Position numbers and translations under genes: made by a program. From Methanoregulaceae archaeon UBA467 (lineage in GTDB: Archaea > Halobacteriota > Methanomicrobia > Methanomicrobiales > Methanospirillaceae), in the NCBI GenBank assembly GCA_002503825.1, contig DASP01000014.1:186001-250000 (forward strand): DNA of 64,000 nucleotides, in the 5' to 3' direction. Under the pieces are notes generated by a model. That model was not told the origin of the DNA. It was given only the letters and a program-made list of their open reading frames with translations, and searched no databases. This document shows positions 27,059-35,922 of the stretch, piece by piece. Within the stretch, counting starts at the first letter, position 1, and every line of letters starts with the position of its first letter.

Positions 27059-29647
27059 ATGACAGCCAAACGGACATATTATCCATCTGTACAGGCGGTA
27101 TCGGCCGCCATCGTTCTTATCCTGCTGTGCTGTACATTCATTGCAGGAGCTGCAGATGTCTATACAATCACCGCCAGCGCAGGACCCGGAGGACGCATAT
27201 CCCCGGCCGGGGATATTCCTGTCCAGAAAGGATCCACACAGTGTTTTCCCATCGAGGCTGATGCCGAATATGTCATTGAAAGTGTCGTGATTGACGGAAA
27301 AAACCTTGGCGAAATCACAGCATACTGTTTCCAGAATGTCAACTCTGATCATTCTATCCACGCCACTTTTTTACTAAAGACCGGTTCGCTTTCTATTGAT
27401 TCTGTTCCATCCGGCGCAACGGTCTTTGTTGACGGAAAGGCGTCTGGTCAGACCCCCGCATTCATCCGGGAAATTCCGGCAGGCACCCGTTCTGTATCAC
27501 TCAGGCTGGACGGGTACCAGCCATGGAACGATAATGTGGAAATCCGGTATAATGAGGTCACCACCATTCCGGCAGTCATACTGGTTCCGGTGACGGTCCC
27601 GACAACGACTGTTCCCACAACGACGACCGTCCCGACAACGACGAGCCCGACACCCGTTCCGACAACTGTCCCGACAACGACCGTTACAACAACTGTTCCT
27701 ACGACAACAAAAACAACAACGATACCGACAACGACAAAAACAACGACCATAGCGACGACCAGTCCGACCCCGGTCCCGACAACCGCCGCGACGACTATAT
27801 CAACCACCATCCCGGTAACAAGTTACACTCCCGTCCCGACAACGGTCGCTACCACGATTCCGACAACTGCCGTACAAAAAGGAGCAATACTGGTAACGTC
27901 CTCTCCTACCGGGGCGACTATCTTCGTTGACGGCGTGGAAAAGGGTATAACCAATTCTATCGTCCAGGACATCCCGGTCGGGAACCACGATGTAACCCTA
28001 AGAAAAACAGGTTACCTGTCCGAAAACCGATCTGTCAGTGTGAATGAAAACAGGGTAACCAGCCTGCCATTTATCAGGATGGTTCCCGGTATTGAAACAT
28101 CAGTACCAACAACAATTCCCACCGCTACGACCACGACTCAAAGGACGACTGTGGTGACACCGGCCGCTTCCGTGGTGCCGGGTGATAACAACAACACCAC
28201 TGCCCAGCCACCGGGTTCCGGGCCGGAGGAACCGGGAATTACCCTCTTTGCAGGCATCCTGGTCACAATTATTGCCGGGGGGTTCTGTGCGGGGGTGCTG
28301 TCCTATGACCTCTTTTACATGAAGTCCCGTCGATATACCACGTCTGCGGTAAAAAAAGCAATTCCTGCAGCTGCATATGCAGTTATTGCATGCTTCCTTG
28401 TGAATGCAATAATCCAGGCGATATCTTCAGGTTTGTTCCCGGTATTATCCCTTGCAAGTCTTCCATTCATTCTTATTTTTTACCTCGCGATATCCAGTAT
28501 TGCACTCTTTATCGGGTCTGTGCTCGCGTGGCCTTTTCGCTGGACATTGAGGATTCATGCAGTCAGCGGCGTTATGGTCCTCGTTACCGGGTTGATGGCA
28601 CTCGGAGGACCTTCGCAGGTAAATTTCTTCCCGCTGGCCATAGCAATGGCATTGTCTCCCCTCTCGTCGGTTCTTGCACTCTGGCAGGAACGACGGCTCT
28701 ATTCATCAGAAAACTACAACGCCGGGGCACCGACAGGTACGGGCGGCGTACCTTCGCATACAACTGGCGGGTATGACGATGACAAAACGGTTGTTGTACA
28801 GCAGTCCACCGCTGATTTCTTACCACTCGAGCTGAGCGGGAAGTATTCTGAGATCAGCTTCATCGGAATGGGGGGTCTTGCCCGCGTATACAAAGCAATA
28901 AACAATAGATCGGGTGAATATGTGGCACTGAAAATCCCCATTCATTTCAACGAGGCCACGGGCAGAAGTTTCATGAAGGAGATTGTTGCATGGGAAGGCC
29001 TGCACCACAAAAATATCGTCATGGTTTCAGAGGTAAACATACTCCCAATCCCGTACGTTGAGATGGAATACGTCGATAGAACGCTTACCGACCTGGAACT
29101 GCCCCTGGATGAAACAGATGCGGTATACATTGTGGCAGGAATTGCAGAAGGACTCGCCTATGCCCACTCCAAAGGAATTATTCACCGTGATATAAAACCA
29201 CAGAATATCCTTCTTACCGCCGACGGAATCCCAAAAATTACCGACTGGGGAATGAGTAAAATTCTCGGGACTGCGGTCGTTCCCACTATCACGGGATTTT
29301 CACTGTCATATGCGGCCCCGGAACAGGTCTCACCTGACGGGTTTGGGGAGACTGACCAGCGGACCGATATCTACCAGCTTGGAACCGTTTTTTATGAACT
29401 TGTGACCGGAACACAGTTGTATAGCGGTGATGATATCGGAAAAGTCAGTGCCAGGATCATCTCGGAACCGCCGCCGCAACCTTCGCTTAAAAACCCTGCC
29501 ATAAAGGATCTCGACAGGATAATCCTGAAATGCCTGGAGAAAAGACCGGAAAACCGTTACCAGTCGGTAACGGACCTCCTCACCGATCTTAGTGCGGTGC
29601 TCTCCCTCCGGAGAAATCATGACCAGTACGAAATATTCGAGGACTGA
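27059..29647 (+). CDS. Membrane Ser/Thr protein kinase with PEGA-type surface domains
   Basis: An 862-residue kinase. A signal peptide (about residues 12-33) leads to an extracellular part with two PEGA-type repeats (VPSGATVFVDGKASGQTP and SPTGATIFVDGVEKGITN) joined by a long Thr/Pro-rich linker. About five membrane helices follow (residues 395-560). The cytoplasmic kinase has IGMGGLARVYKA, Lys625, HRDIKPQN with Asp711, and DWG (Asp729) in place of DFG. All catalytic residues are present. A TTG at 27044 is an alternative start. It lies between the FHA regulator and the phosphatase, its likely partners. Confidence 0.93.
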   Translation: MTAKRTYYPSVQAVSAAIVLILLCCTFIAGAADVYTITASAGPGGRISPAGDIPVQKGSTQCFPIEADAEYVIESVVIDGKNLGEITAYCFQNVNSDHSIHATFLLKTGSLSIDSVPSGATVFVDGKASGQTPAFIREIPAGTRSVSLRLDGYQPWNDNVEIRYNEVTTIPAVILVPVTVPTTTVPTTTTVPTTTSPTPVPTTVPTTTVTTTVPTTTKTTTIPTTTKTTTIATTSPTPVPTTAATTISTTIPVTSYTPVPTTVATTIPTTAVQKGAILVTSSPTGATIFVDGVEKGITNSIVQDIPVGNHDVTLRKTGYLSENRSVSVNENRVTSLPFIRMVPGIETSVPTTIPTATTTTQRTTVVTPAASVVPGDNNNTTAQPPGSGPEEPGITLFAGILVTIIAGGFCAGVLSYDLFYMKSRRYTTSAVKKAIPAAAYAVIACFLVNAIIQAISSGLFPVLSLASLPFILIFYLAISSIALFIGSVLAWPFRWTLRIHAVSGVMVLVTGLMALGGPSQVNFFPLAIAMALSPLSSVLALWQERRLYSSENYNAGAPTGTGGVPSHTTGGYDDDKTVVVQQSTADFLPLELSGKYSEISFIGMGGLARVYKAINNRSGEYVALKIPIHFNEATGRSFMKEIVAWEGLHHKNIVMVSEVNILPIPYVEMEYVDRTLTDLELPLDETDAVYIVAGIAEGLAYAHSKGIIHRDIKPQNILLTADGIPKITDWGMSKILGTAVVPTITGFSLSYAAPEQVSPDGFGETDQRTDIYQLGTVFYELVTGTQLYSGDDIGKVSARIISEPPPQPSLKNPAIKDLDRIILKCLEKRPENRYQSVTDLLTDLSAVLSLRRNHDQYEIFED
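27589..27875 (+). repeat. Low-complexity Thr/Pro-coding repeat inside the kinase gene
   Basis: An imperfect tandem array of ACA, ACG, CCG and GTC codons, with recurring units such as CCGACAACGAC and CCCGACAAC. It encodes a roughly 95-residue stretch of Thr, Pro and Val between the two PEGA repeats. Such linkers on archaeal surface proteins are commonly O-glycosylated spacers. The opposite-strand open frame here is only a Val-rich shadow. Confidence 0.8.
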
Positions 29648-29665
29648 ACAAGGAGTTGCCGGATA

Positions 29666-30442
29666 ATGAGTGGAATTGAATCTGTTGGAAATTCAATCGC
29701 TGGAATTACCTGTAAAGGTTCCCGCAGCAAAAACGAGGACTGCATACTCATGTTCAGAACCGGTTCCCTTGTCGTCCTTGCGGTCGCGGATGGCGTCGGG
29801 GGCATTGAAGGCGGCGAAATCGCTTCAGGAATTGCCATCACAACACTTGAGTCTGAAGTACTTCAGACCTATCGTGAAGGAATGAGTAGTACTGAAATCG
29901 AGGCGATGATACGGGCTGCATTTAAACTGGCACATGAAAAGATTCTTTCCAGGGCACCAACCGACGGCAGGGGCATGGGAACAACCCTCGTTGCTGCGTG
30001 TATCGAGGGCGATACGGTGATCATCGGAAACACAGGCGATTCGAGGGCATATATCATATCAGATGGATCTTTTTTTGTAACAAGGGATCACTCCCTGGTC
30101 CAGTCCCTCATCGACCAGAATGTTATCAGGGACGCGGATAATGCACCAAGGCACCTGCGCTCATGCATAACGCGCTGCCTTGGCGGTCCTTTTGATGTGG
30201 ACATCTACCGCGAAAAACTTGATAAATCGGGACTGGTCCTGCTTTCAAGCGATGGTTTTCACTCATTTGTCGATCCAGGGAGCATTATTTCAAAAACCTG
30301 CTCGCAACCGGCACAAAACGTTGTACTGGCATGTGTCCATGCAGCGCTGAAATGTTCTGACGATAATATTTCTGTCATTGTCTATAAACCGGAATCCGGT
30401 GCCGGGATCTCTTCTGCGCAAAAAAAGTGCCGGGATAGCTGA
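29666..30442 (+). CDS. PP2C-type Ser/Thr protein phosphatase
   Basis: A 258-residue phosphatase with every PP2C metal-site motif: SRSKNEDC, AVADGVGGIEGGE, GMGTTLVAA, GNTGDSRAYI, TRDHSLVQ, LLSSDGFHSFV and SDDNISVIV. It has no membrane segment, so it acts in the cytoplasm, presumably removing phosphate from the kinase at 27059 and its targets. It starts 18 bases after the kinase stop. ATG at 29666 gives MSGIESVGNS; a GGAG site precedes it. Confidence 0.94.
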   Translation: MSGIESVGNSIAGITCKGSRSKNEDCILMFRTGSLVVLAVADGVGGIEGGEIASGIAITTLESEVLQTYREGMSSTEIEAMIRAAFKLAHEKILSRAPTDGRGMGTTLVAACIEGDTVIIGNTGDSRAYIISDGSFFVTRDHSLVQSLIDQNVIRDADNAPRHLRSCITRCLGGPFDVDIYREKLDKSGLVLLSSDGFHSFVDPGSIISKTCSQPAQNVVLACVHAALKCSDDNISVIVYKPESGAGISSAQKKCRDS

Positions 30443-30605
30443 TACTATCCCGCCCCTTGCAGGGCAGCCGGTTTTTTGGCCGGCCTGGGATCTCATATTT
30501 ACACGGGCCAGGTACAAGTCAGCCCGGGATGACTTTGTTTTGTTATCGGATGTGAGTTGTGTGCACTGGAGGATCTGCTGTGTATCAAAGACATGATGCC
30601 GTCTG

Positions 30606-30640
30606 GAAAAAAACAGGTGTTTGAATTCCCTGTTTTTTTC
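30606..30640. terminator. Symmetrical bidirectional hairpin terminator
   Basis: A perfect inverted repeat: GAAAAAAACAGG at 30606-30617 and CCTGTTTTTTTC at 30629-30640, with an 11-base loop. It places a run of seven T at the 3' arm in either direction. It lies 164 bases after the phosphatase gene and is the best terminator candidate for the FHA-kinase-phosphatase operon. Confidence 0.6.
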
Positions 30641-30834
30641 TTATCCCGTTCTTCGGACCCCCCGGGACAGGGGGGCGAGCATCCACCGGATACCTTTTTG
30701 GTACGGGTTTTCCGGACATGGTTCCCGTCTGCCTGATACCCGTGCCTTAAGGCTGACAGCGCACCGGATACTTTCATATCCGGACTTTTGCCGGGTCCGG
30801 GATGCTTCACCATATCATACTCCCTGCCCGGGCA

Positions 30835-30940
30835 CTATAAATTCACAGTATAGGCGGAGGCAAAGTCCCTTCCAATCCGGTTCATTATTACAACCGGATG
30901 GTTTTACACATGATCTGATAAGATCATCCTAATTTTTTTT
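30835..30940 (+). ncRNA. Candidate small RNA with two hairpins and a T-run end
   Basis: A TATA-like CTATAAATT at 30835-30843 would start transcription near 30860. Downstream are a perfect 8-base stem (ATCCGGTT at 30875-30882, AACCGGAT at 30892-30899, 9-base loop), then a perfect 7-base stem with a 4-base loop (ATGATCT at 30910-30916, AGATCAT at 30921-30927), then eight T at 30933-30940. That makes an RNA of about 80 bases ending in an intrinsic-type terminator. No ORF fits. The alternative is a leader or terminator arrangement for the regulator at 31026. Confidence 0.4.
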
Positions 30941-31025
30941 ATGTACGGAAAGTATTCAAAAAGACAATTGAAAAAATAAAAATTGTTATGGGTACTACTC
31001 CAGTATGAATTCCGGGGACTGACAT

Positions 31026-31844
31026 ATGATATCTGTGCTGCTTGTTGACGATGACCCTGCGCTCTTCAATATAACCAGGATCCTCCTCGAAAAAGAAGGA
31101 GAGATATCTGTCGATCTCTGTAACTCCGCGTATAAAGCACTGGAGATGCTTAAAATAAAACCCTATGATGCGGTTGTCTCGGATTACGGTATGCCGGAAA
31201 TGAACGGGATCGACTTTCTTCGCGAAGTGAAACGAAGGTCCCCGTCCGTCCCGTTTATCATGTTCACCGGTCAGGGAACCGAACAGACTGCAATTGATAC
31301 ATTCACGAACGGAGGGGACAGTTATGTATCAAAAAGAGGTGAACCGGGCCGCGTTTTTAGTGAACTGAAAGGGATCATCATGCACGTGGCAGAGGAAAGG
31401 ACGAAGAAATCCGTAAAAATCAGGGGCGAACAATACCTGCATCTTGCCATGGAGGTGATGTCGGATCCGCTCTGGGTGACCGATTCCGCCCTTAAGATCC
31501 TCTTTCATAATACCGCAGTCAACAGGGTCACCGGGACTGCCGGAACACTGACCGGCCACTCTTTTCTTCATGCACTGACCCCGGCCTCGGTTGAATACTT
31601 ATTTTCATGCTTCCAGAAATATTTCAGCCAGGTTCCCTCTAATGCTGACAATCCTCCCGGACCATTATCGATGGTCCTTGAATGTATCACCCCTGGCGGA
31701 CATCCCCTGAAAATCGATATTCAGGCAGATATTTCTACTGACTCTGCCGGGAGACCGCAATACTTCGTCTTTTCAGGCAGAGTTATACAGGGACGAACAG
31801 TTATCTGTAATGACCTGGCGCCAGCTCCCGACCTCATGCGCTGA
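31026..31844 (+). CDS. Response regulator: receiver plus PAS domain
   Basis: A 272-residue protein. The receiver (residues about 3-120) has LLVDDDPAL, the phospho-Asp in AVVSDYGMPEMNGIDF, Thr in MFTGQG and Lys in YVSKRGEP, the same style as the large kinase at 50025. Residues about 140-255 form a PAS-like domain (DPLWVTDSALKILFHNTAV). There is no kinase or DNA-binding domain, so it may relay signals by protein contacts. It is a single-gene unit with an AT-rich promoter region upstream. Confidence 0.85.
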   Translation: MISVLLVDDDPALFNITRILLEKEGEISVDLCNSAYKALEMLKIKPYDAVVSDYGMPEMNGIDFLREVKRRSPSVPFIMFTGQGTEQTAIDTFTNGGDSYVSKRGEPGRVFSELKGIIMHVAEERTKKSVKIRGEQYLHLAMEVMSDPLWVTDSALKILFHNTAVNRVTGTAGTLTGHSFLHALTPASVEYLFSCFQKYFSQVPSNADNPPGPLSMVLECITPGGHPLKIDIQADISTDSAGRPQYFVFSGRVIQGRTVICNDLAPAPDLMR

Positions 31845-31983
31845 ACTGGTCACGGGATTACGGAATCCTCTTTTTGGGTCTCCCCGCTGGTTTCATCGAG
31901 ATAATGACCAAAAAACCAGGGATTTGTTTCCCGGGCACTTTTCACGCACATCAGAATGAGACCGCACGGGGGATAATTGCGCG

Positions 31984-34044
31984 TCATCTCCTCAGTTCGA
32001 TCTTTGAAACCAGCCTTGAATGAATGCTTCGCCCTACCGCCCTGAATGCCTCGTCAATATCGGAATAATTCGGTATTTTATTGTCCCTGAGCACCCGGAT
32101 GCCGCTCTTCATGGTGTCCCCGCCAAGGAGACACCCGACAATCATCGTGTGGGTATGTTTTGAAAACCTGGAAATCTCCTGTGCCAGGTGTGTCGCATCA
32201 AGCACCGCTGATGGAACGGCGATAATAATGGCGATATCCCATTCGTCCTGGTGGCGTATCATCACGTCGAATACTTTTGCATACCGCTCCGCCCCGCCGT
32301 CTCCGATTATGTCAAGCGGGTTCTCGTGGCTCCAGAGCGCGGGTAAAAAATCATTGAGCTCTTCGAGCATCGCTTTCGGGAGCGGAATAATGTTGATCCC
32401 GTACTTATCTGCATAATCTGCGGCAAGGACCGCAAATCCGCCGGCAGCAGTAATAATGACCGCCCTGTTGCCCCGCGGGTAGCCTTCCGATGCGAGGAGC
32501 CCGGCTACGTTAAATGCCTCGCGTATCGAGTACACCGGAATGACGCCGGTCTGTGCAAAGGCTGCCTGGTACACTGCATAACTCCCTGCAAGCGAACCGG
32601 TATGGGACGATGCCGCCCTGACCCCGAGAGATGAGGCCCCTGACTTCAATGCAATTACCGGTTTTTTTCTCGTGACGTCTTTCATTAGTTCGATAAATTC
32701 CCTTCCGTTCCTGATTTCCTCGATATAAAGGATGATCGCCTTCGTAGTCGCGTCATCCGCCGCATAGCGGATATAATCGATAAATCCCAGGTCGGTCTGG
32801 TTTCCAACGCTGATGACCGCTGAAAATCCGATCTCCTCGGGCAGGCTCCAGTCAACAATCGTTGTAATAATCGCACCGCTCTGTGAAATGAACCCTATAT
32901 GTCCGGGTCTGGGCGATATCGGGTCAAATGTGGTGTTTATCTTTAAATGCGGAAATATCAGCCCGAGGCAGTTCGGACCGACAATCCGGATACCCCATGA
33001 CCGTGCGGTCGCGAGGAGTTCTTTTTCGAGGCGGGCGCCTTCCTCGCCGGTCTCCCGGAACCCCGAAGAGAGAATGATGGCAAGTTTTACCCCTTTTTTC
33101 CCGAGTTCTTCGAGCACCGCGGGCACTCCCCTGGCAGGGATGGCAATGACCGCCGCATCGAGGCCGCCCGGGATATCAAGTACTGAAGGATAGACTTTTT
33201 TTCCAAAAATCTCCTTCACACCCGGGTTAACCGGGTAGAGCGGCCCGGGAAACGTGAGGAGGTTGCGAAGTACCGCATACCCGATCTTTCCCGGGTCCCT
33301 GGATGCCCCGATGACCGCAATGGAGGACGGAGAGAGGAGGGAAACTTCCATCGGCGTTCTTTGGACTTCCGCGGAGAGCGCGGATTCTTCTCCGGTGTAG
33401 ACGCGTGCATCGACAATGACCCCACCCTTTTCATAGAGAATGAGCGGATTGAAATCAAACTCCCGGACTGTTTTTTCCTCCTCAAAAAACCGGCAGACTG
33501 CAGCGATAATCCGGACAAGTTCATCTTCATCAAGCGGGGGGCTGTTTCTGTATCCCTTTATGAGCGGATATGCCTGGATTTCCTGCACCATCGCCCGTAT
33601 CTCTTCCGGATCGATGGGAAGGATACGGATGGCCACATCCCTTATTAATTCGACAAGTGTTCCGCCGATACCAAAGGTGATGACCTTTCCAAATGACGGA
33701 TCGGTCCTGCCCCCGACAATGAGTTCAAGACCTTTTCCGAACTGTTTTTCAACGAGGACCCCCTCAATTACTGTCCCCGGACTGTAGTGTTCGACATTTT
33801 TTTCAATCTGCGAAAATGCATCATGCGCCTGTTCCCGGGTTTCTATCCCTGTGATGACACCGCCCGCATCACTTTTATGTACAATCTGCCGGGATATGAC
33901 CTTCATTACAACCGGAAAACCGATACGCTCTGCAACGTCTGCTGCCCCGGATGCATTCCTGGCGGTATAATATTCCGGGACCGGAATTCCGTACTTCTCA
34001 AGGAGGGCAAATCCTTCGTATTCTGGTAACATCGTTTTTCGCAT
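31984..34044 (-). CDS. ADP-forming acyl-CoA (acetyl-CoA) synthetase, fused beta-alpha form
   Basis: A 686-residue enzyme that interconverts acyl-CoA, ADP and phosphate with acid, CoA and ATP. Residues about 1-220 are the ATP-grasp beta domain (GFPVVMKVISRQIVHKSDAGGV); the rest is the CoA-binding and ligase alpha part (SIAVIGASRDPGKIGYAVLRN, FISQSGAIITT, and the phospho-His in SSHTGSLAG). The beta part precedes the alpha part, the reverse of many fused archaeal versions. ATG at 34044 (MRKTMLPEYEG) follows GGGATGG; a GTG at 34101 is an alternative. The physiological acid is not predictable. Confidence 0.88.
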   Translation of the reverse strand: MRKTMLPEYEGFALLEKYGIPVPEYYTARNASGAADVAERIGFPVVMKVISRQIVHKSDAGGVITGIETREQAHDAFSQIEKNVEHYSPGTVIEGVLVEKQFGKGLELIVGGRTDPSFGKVITFGIGGTLVELIRDVAIRILPIDPEEIRAMVQEIQAYPLIKGYRNSPPLDEDELVRIIAAVCRFFEEEKTVREFDFNPLILYEKGGVIVDARVYTGEESALSAEVQRTPMEVSLLSPSSIAVIGASRDPGKIGYAVLRNLLTFPGPLYPVNPGVKEIFGKKVYPSVLDIPGGLDAAVIAIPARGVPAVLEELGKKGVKLAIILSSGFRETGEEGARLEKELLATARSWGIRIVGPNCLGLIFPHLKINTTFDPISPRPGHIGFISQSGAIITTIVDWSLPEEIGFSAVISVGNQTDLGFIDYIRYAADDATTKAIILYIEEIRNGREFIELMKDVTRKKPVIALKSGASSLGVRAASSHTGSLAGSYAVYQAAFAQTGVIPVYSIREAFNVAGLLASEGYPRGNRAVIITAAGGFAVLAADYADKYGINIIPLPKAMLEELNDFLPALWSHENPLDIIGDGGAERYAKVFDVMIRHQDEWDIAIIIAVPSAVLDATHLAQEISRFSKHTHTMIVGCLLGGDTMKSGIRVLRDNKIPNYSDIDEAFRAVGRSIHSRLVSKIELRR

Positions 34045-34218
34045 GGTCACATCCATCCCGGCAAAGATCGGCCTGCTGACGGAAATCTCCTGTTCCCGCA
34101 CCCGGAAAAAGCCAGCTCACACAGAACTGCCCTTAAATCCCTTTGGATCCGGCTCCATATCATCATATCGTCTTGTGATCGCATCACTGAAAAACCCTTA
34201 TTCTTTCTGCACCGATCA

Positions 34219-35715
34219 ATGTATGAAATGGATGAACGGAACATACTCTCCACGACGAAATACGTCGCAGCTATGAAAAAGAAGTTTCTTGTTTCAGAGA
34301 TCTGCACCTATCTCGATGATAATCCGGGTATCGATGAAGTGTACTCTGTTATTAAGCCTCACCTTTCAGAACTGCGCCTCCTTGCATCAGTCATCGGGAG
34401 TGACTATGAACTCTCCCTGAGAGAGACCCCACGCCCCTTCATCCATGACGCTGAATCGCTCAGCCGCCAAAAGACCTTTTTACAGTCGCCATCCCTCCCG
34501 GATGATTTTGAGAAGGGAATCAACGATTTCATCGTGAAAAAAACAGGAAAACCTTTACACGATCCGCTCACGCTGGAGAGGATCCGGACGGCTGTACGTG
34601 AACAAAAGGCAGGATACTGGAGAGAAGGCAGTTCCCGGACTATCGAATACAGGAAAGGCTACAGCGTCATGGCATACCTTGCCTACCAGGCCCCCGTGTA
34701 TATCGTACAGTTTGAACATCTCCTCACAATGCTCATGTCTGACGGCCTTTTAACGCGGAACATGAGGATCCTCGATGCGGGAACGGGGCCGGGGGTGGTC
34801 CCTCTTGCAATAATCGATTTTTACCGCCGGTTCCCTGGAAATTCTGCGGAAATTTTTTCCATCGAACAGTCTGACGAGTTTATTGAGGCATTCAGGGAGA
34901 TCGCAATCCCGTATAACGATCGTGTAGCGGGCATACGCCTCCACCAGCCCCTGCAGGGCGATATCGGCGCAATCGATTCCTCATCCCTTCCTTCCGGTCT
35001 TGACCTGATCGTGTTACAGAATGTTCTCAATGAAATCCCCGACATTTCAGCAAGAGTGGAGATCATCAGGAAGTATAACGGACTTCTCTCGGAAAACGGC
35101 CTGATGCTGGTAATAGAGCCGGCTGACCTTGACAACTCGACCGGGCTCAGGAAAACGGTCTCGCAGGCACTGGACAAGGGGATATCGCTCTATGCACCAT
35201 GTGCGTTCATCTGGGGCAGCCGTTGCAGGCCTGAATCCTGCTGGAGTTTTGAGGAGAAGCCTTCCATCAGACCGCCGCGCCTGATGCAGGCACTCGCGGA
35301 CTGCAGCGAACCGTACCGGTACCTCAATACCGATATCAAGTATTCCTATGCCGTTCTTAAAAACGACCGGCTTTCCAGGACCGCCTATCGCGTTCCCCGC
35401 GGGTCACACATGGCACGTTTCTCATCGCTTCACCAGCATCTCAACCGGCGTATCAACTGCGCTGCGCTCAAGATGTCGGGAAACCTTGGTGATGAAAAGA
35501 CGAACGTATTCAAAATCTGCGATGGTACAACGGGCAGACCGGTTTTTGCAGTGCTCCCTTCCTACCATATTACCCCCGGGAACAGGTGCCTGGTAGACGC
35601 CGCCTACGGGGCTGTACTCCAGCTCACCGCCGTCGACGTCAGACTTAACCCCGCACATGACGCGTACAATCTCCTGGTAACCCGGAGATCGGGTGTACGC
35701 GAAATGAAGGGATAA
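34219..35715 (+). CDS. Rsm22-like (mitoribosome-assembly type) SAM methyltransferase
   Basis: A 498-residue protein. The SAM-binding motif is RILDAGTGPGVVPLAI near residue 190, followed by FSIEQSDEF and VLQNVLNEIP. A cysteine cluster (APCAFIWGSRCRPESC) follows, as in the Rsm22/METTL17 family, whose members act on the small ribosomal subunit and can bind an iron-sulfur cluster. An N-terminal helical domain precedes the methyltransferase. It diverges from the acyl-CoA synthetase gene with about 175 bases between. The target is inferred only by family. Confidence 0.82.
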   Translation: MYEMDERNILSTTKYVAAMKKKFLVSEICTYLDDNPGIDEVYSVIKPHLSELRLLASVIGSDYELSLRETPRPFIHDAESLSRQKTFLQSPSLPDDFEKGINDFIVKKTGKPLHDPLTLERIRTAVREQKAGYWREGSSRTIEYRKGYSVMAYLAYQAPVYIVQFEHLLTMLMSDGLLTRNMRILDAGTGPGVVPLAIIDFYRRFPGNSAEIFSIEQSDEFIEAFREIAIPYNDRVAGIRLHQPLQGDIGAIDSSSLPSGLDLIVLQNVLNEIPDISARVEIIRKYNGLLSENGLMLVIEPADLDNSTGLRKTVSQALDKGISLYAPCAFIWGSRCRPESCWSFEEKPSIRPPRLMQALADCSEPYRYLNTDIKYSYAVLKNDRLSRTAYRVPRGSHMARFSSLHQHLNRRINCAALKMSGNLGDEKTNVFKICDGTTGRPVFAVLPSYHITPGNRCLVDAAYGAVLQLTAVDVRLNPAHDAYNLLVTRRSGVREMKG

Positions 35716-35922
35716 ATTTCCCAAAAAAGACCGCGGTATCCCGGCATATCCATCCGGAGCCCCCCCGTTTTATACCGGTATCCCAGACGCCCGTGATTCC
35801 AATAGTCTCATAATATAGAATATCAAATCATACTGTAACGGGCAGTCATCACGTCCTTCGGGCAGGGATACTCAGTATCTCATCACCCGCGATGCAACGC
35901 CTGCAAAAACGGGGCATTCATA

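Noticed and set aside
27448..27810. Minus-strand Val-rich ORF of 120 residues
   Set aside because: Exact shadow of the Thr/Pro-coding repeat in the kinase gene.
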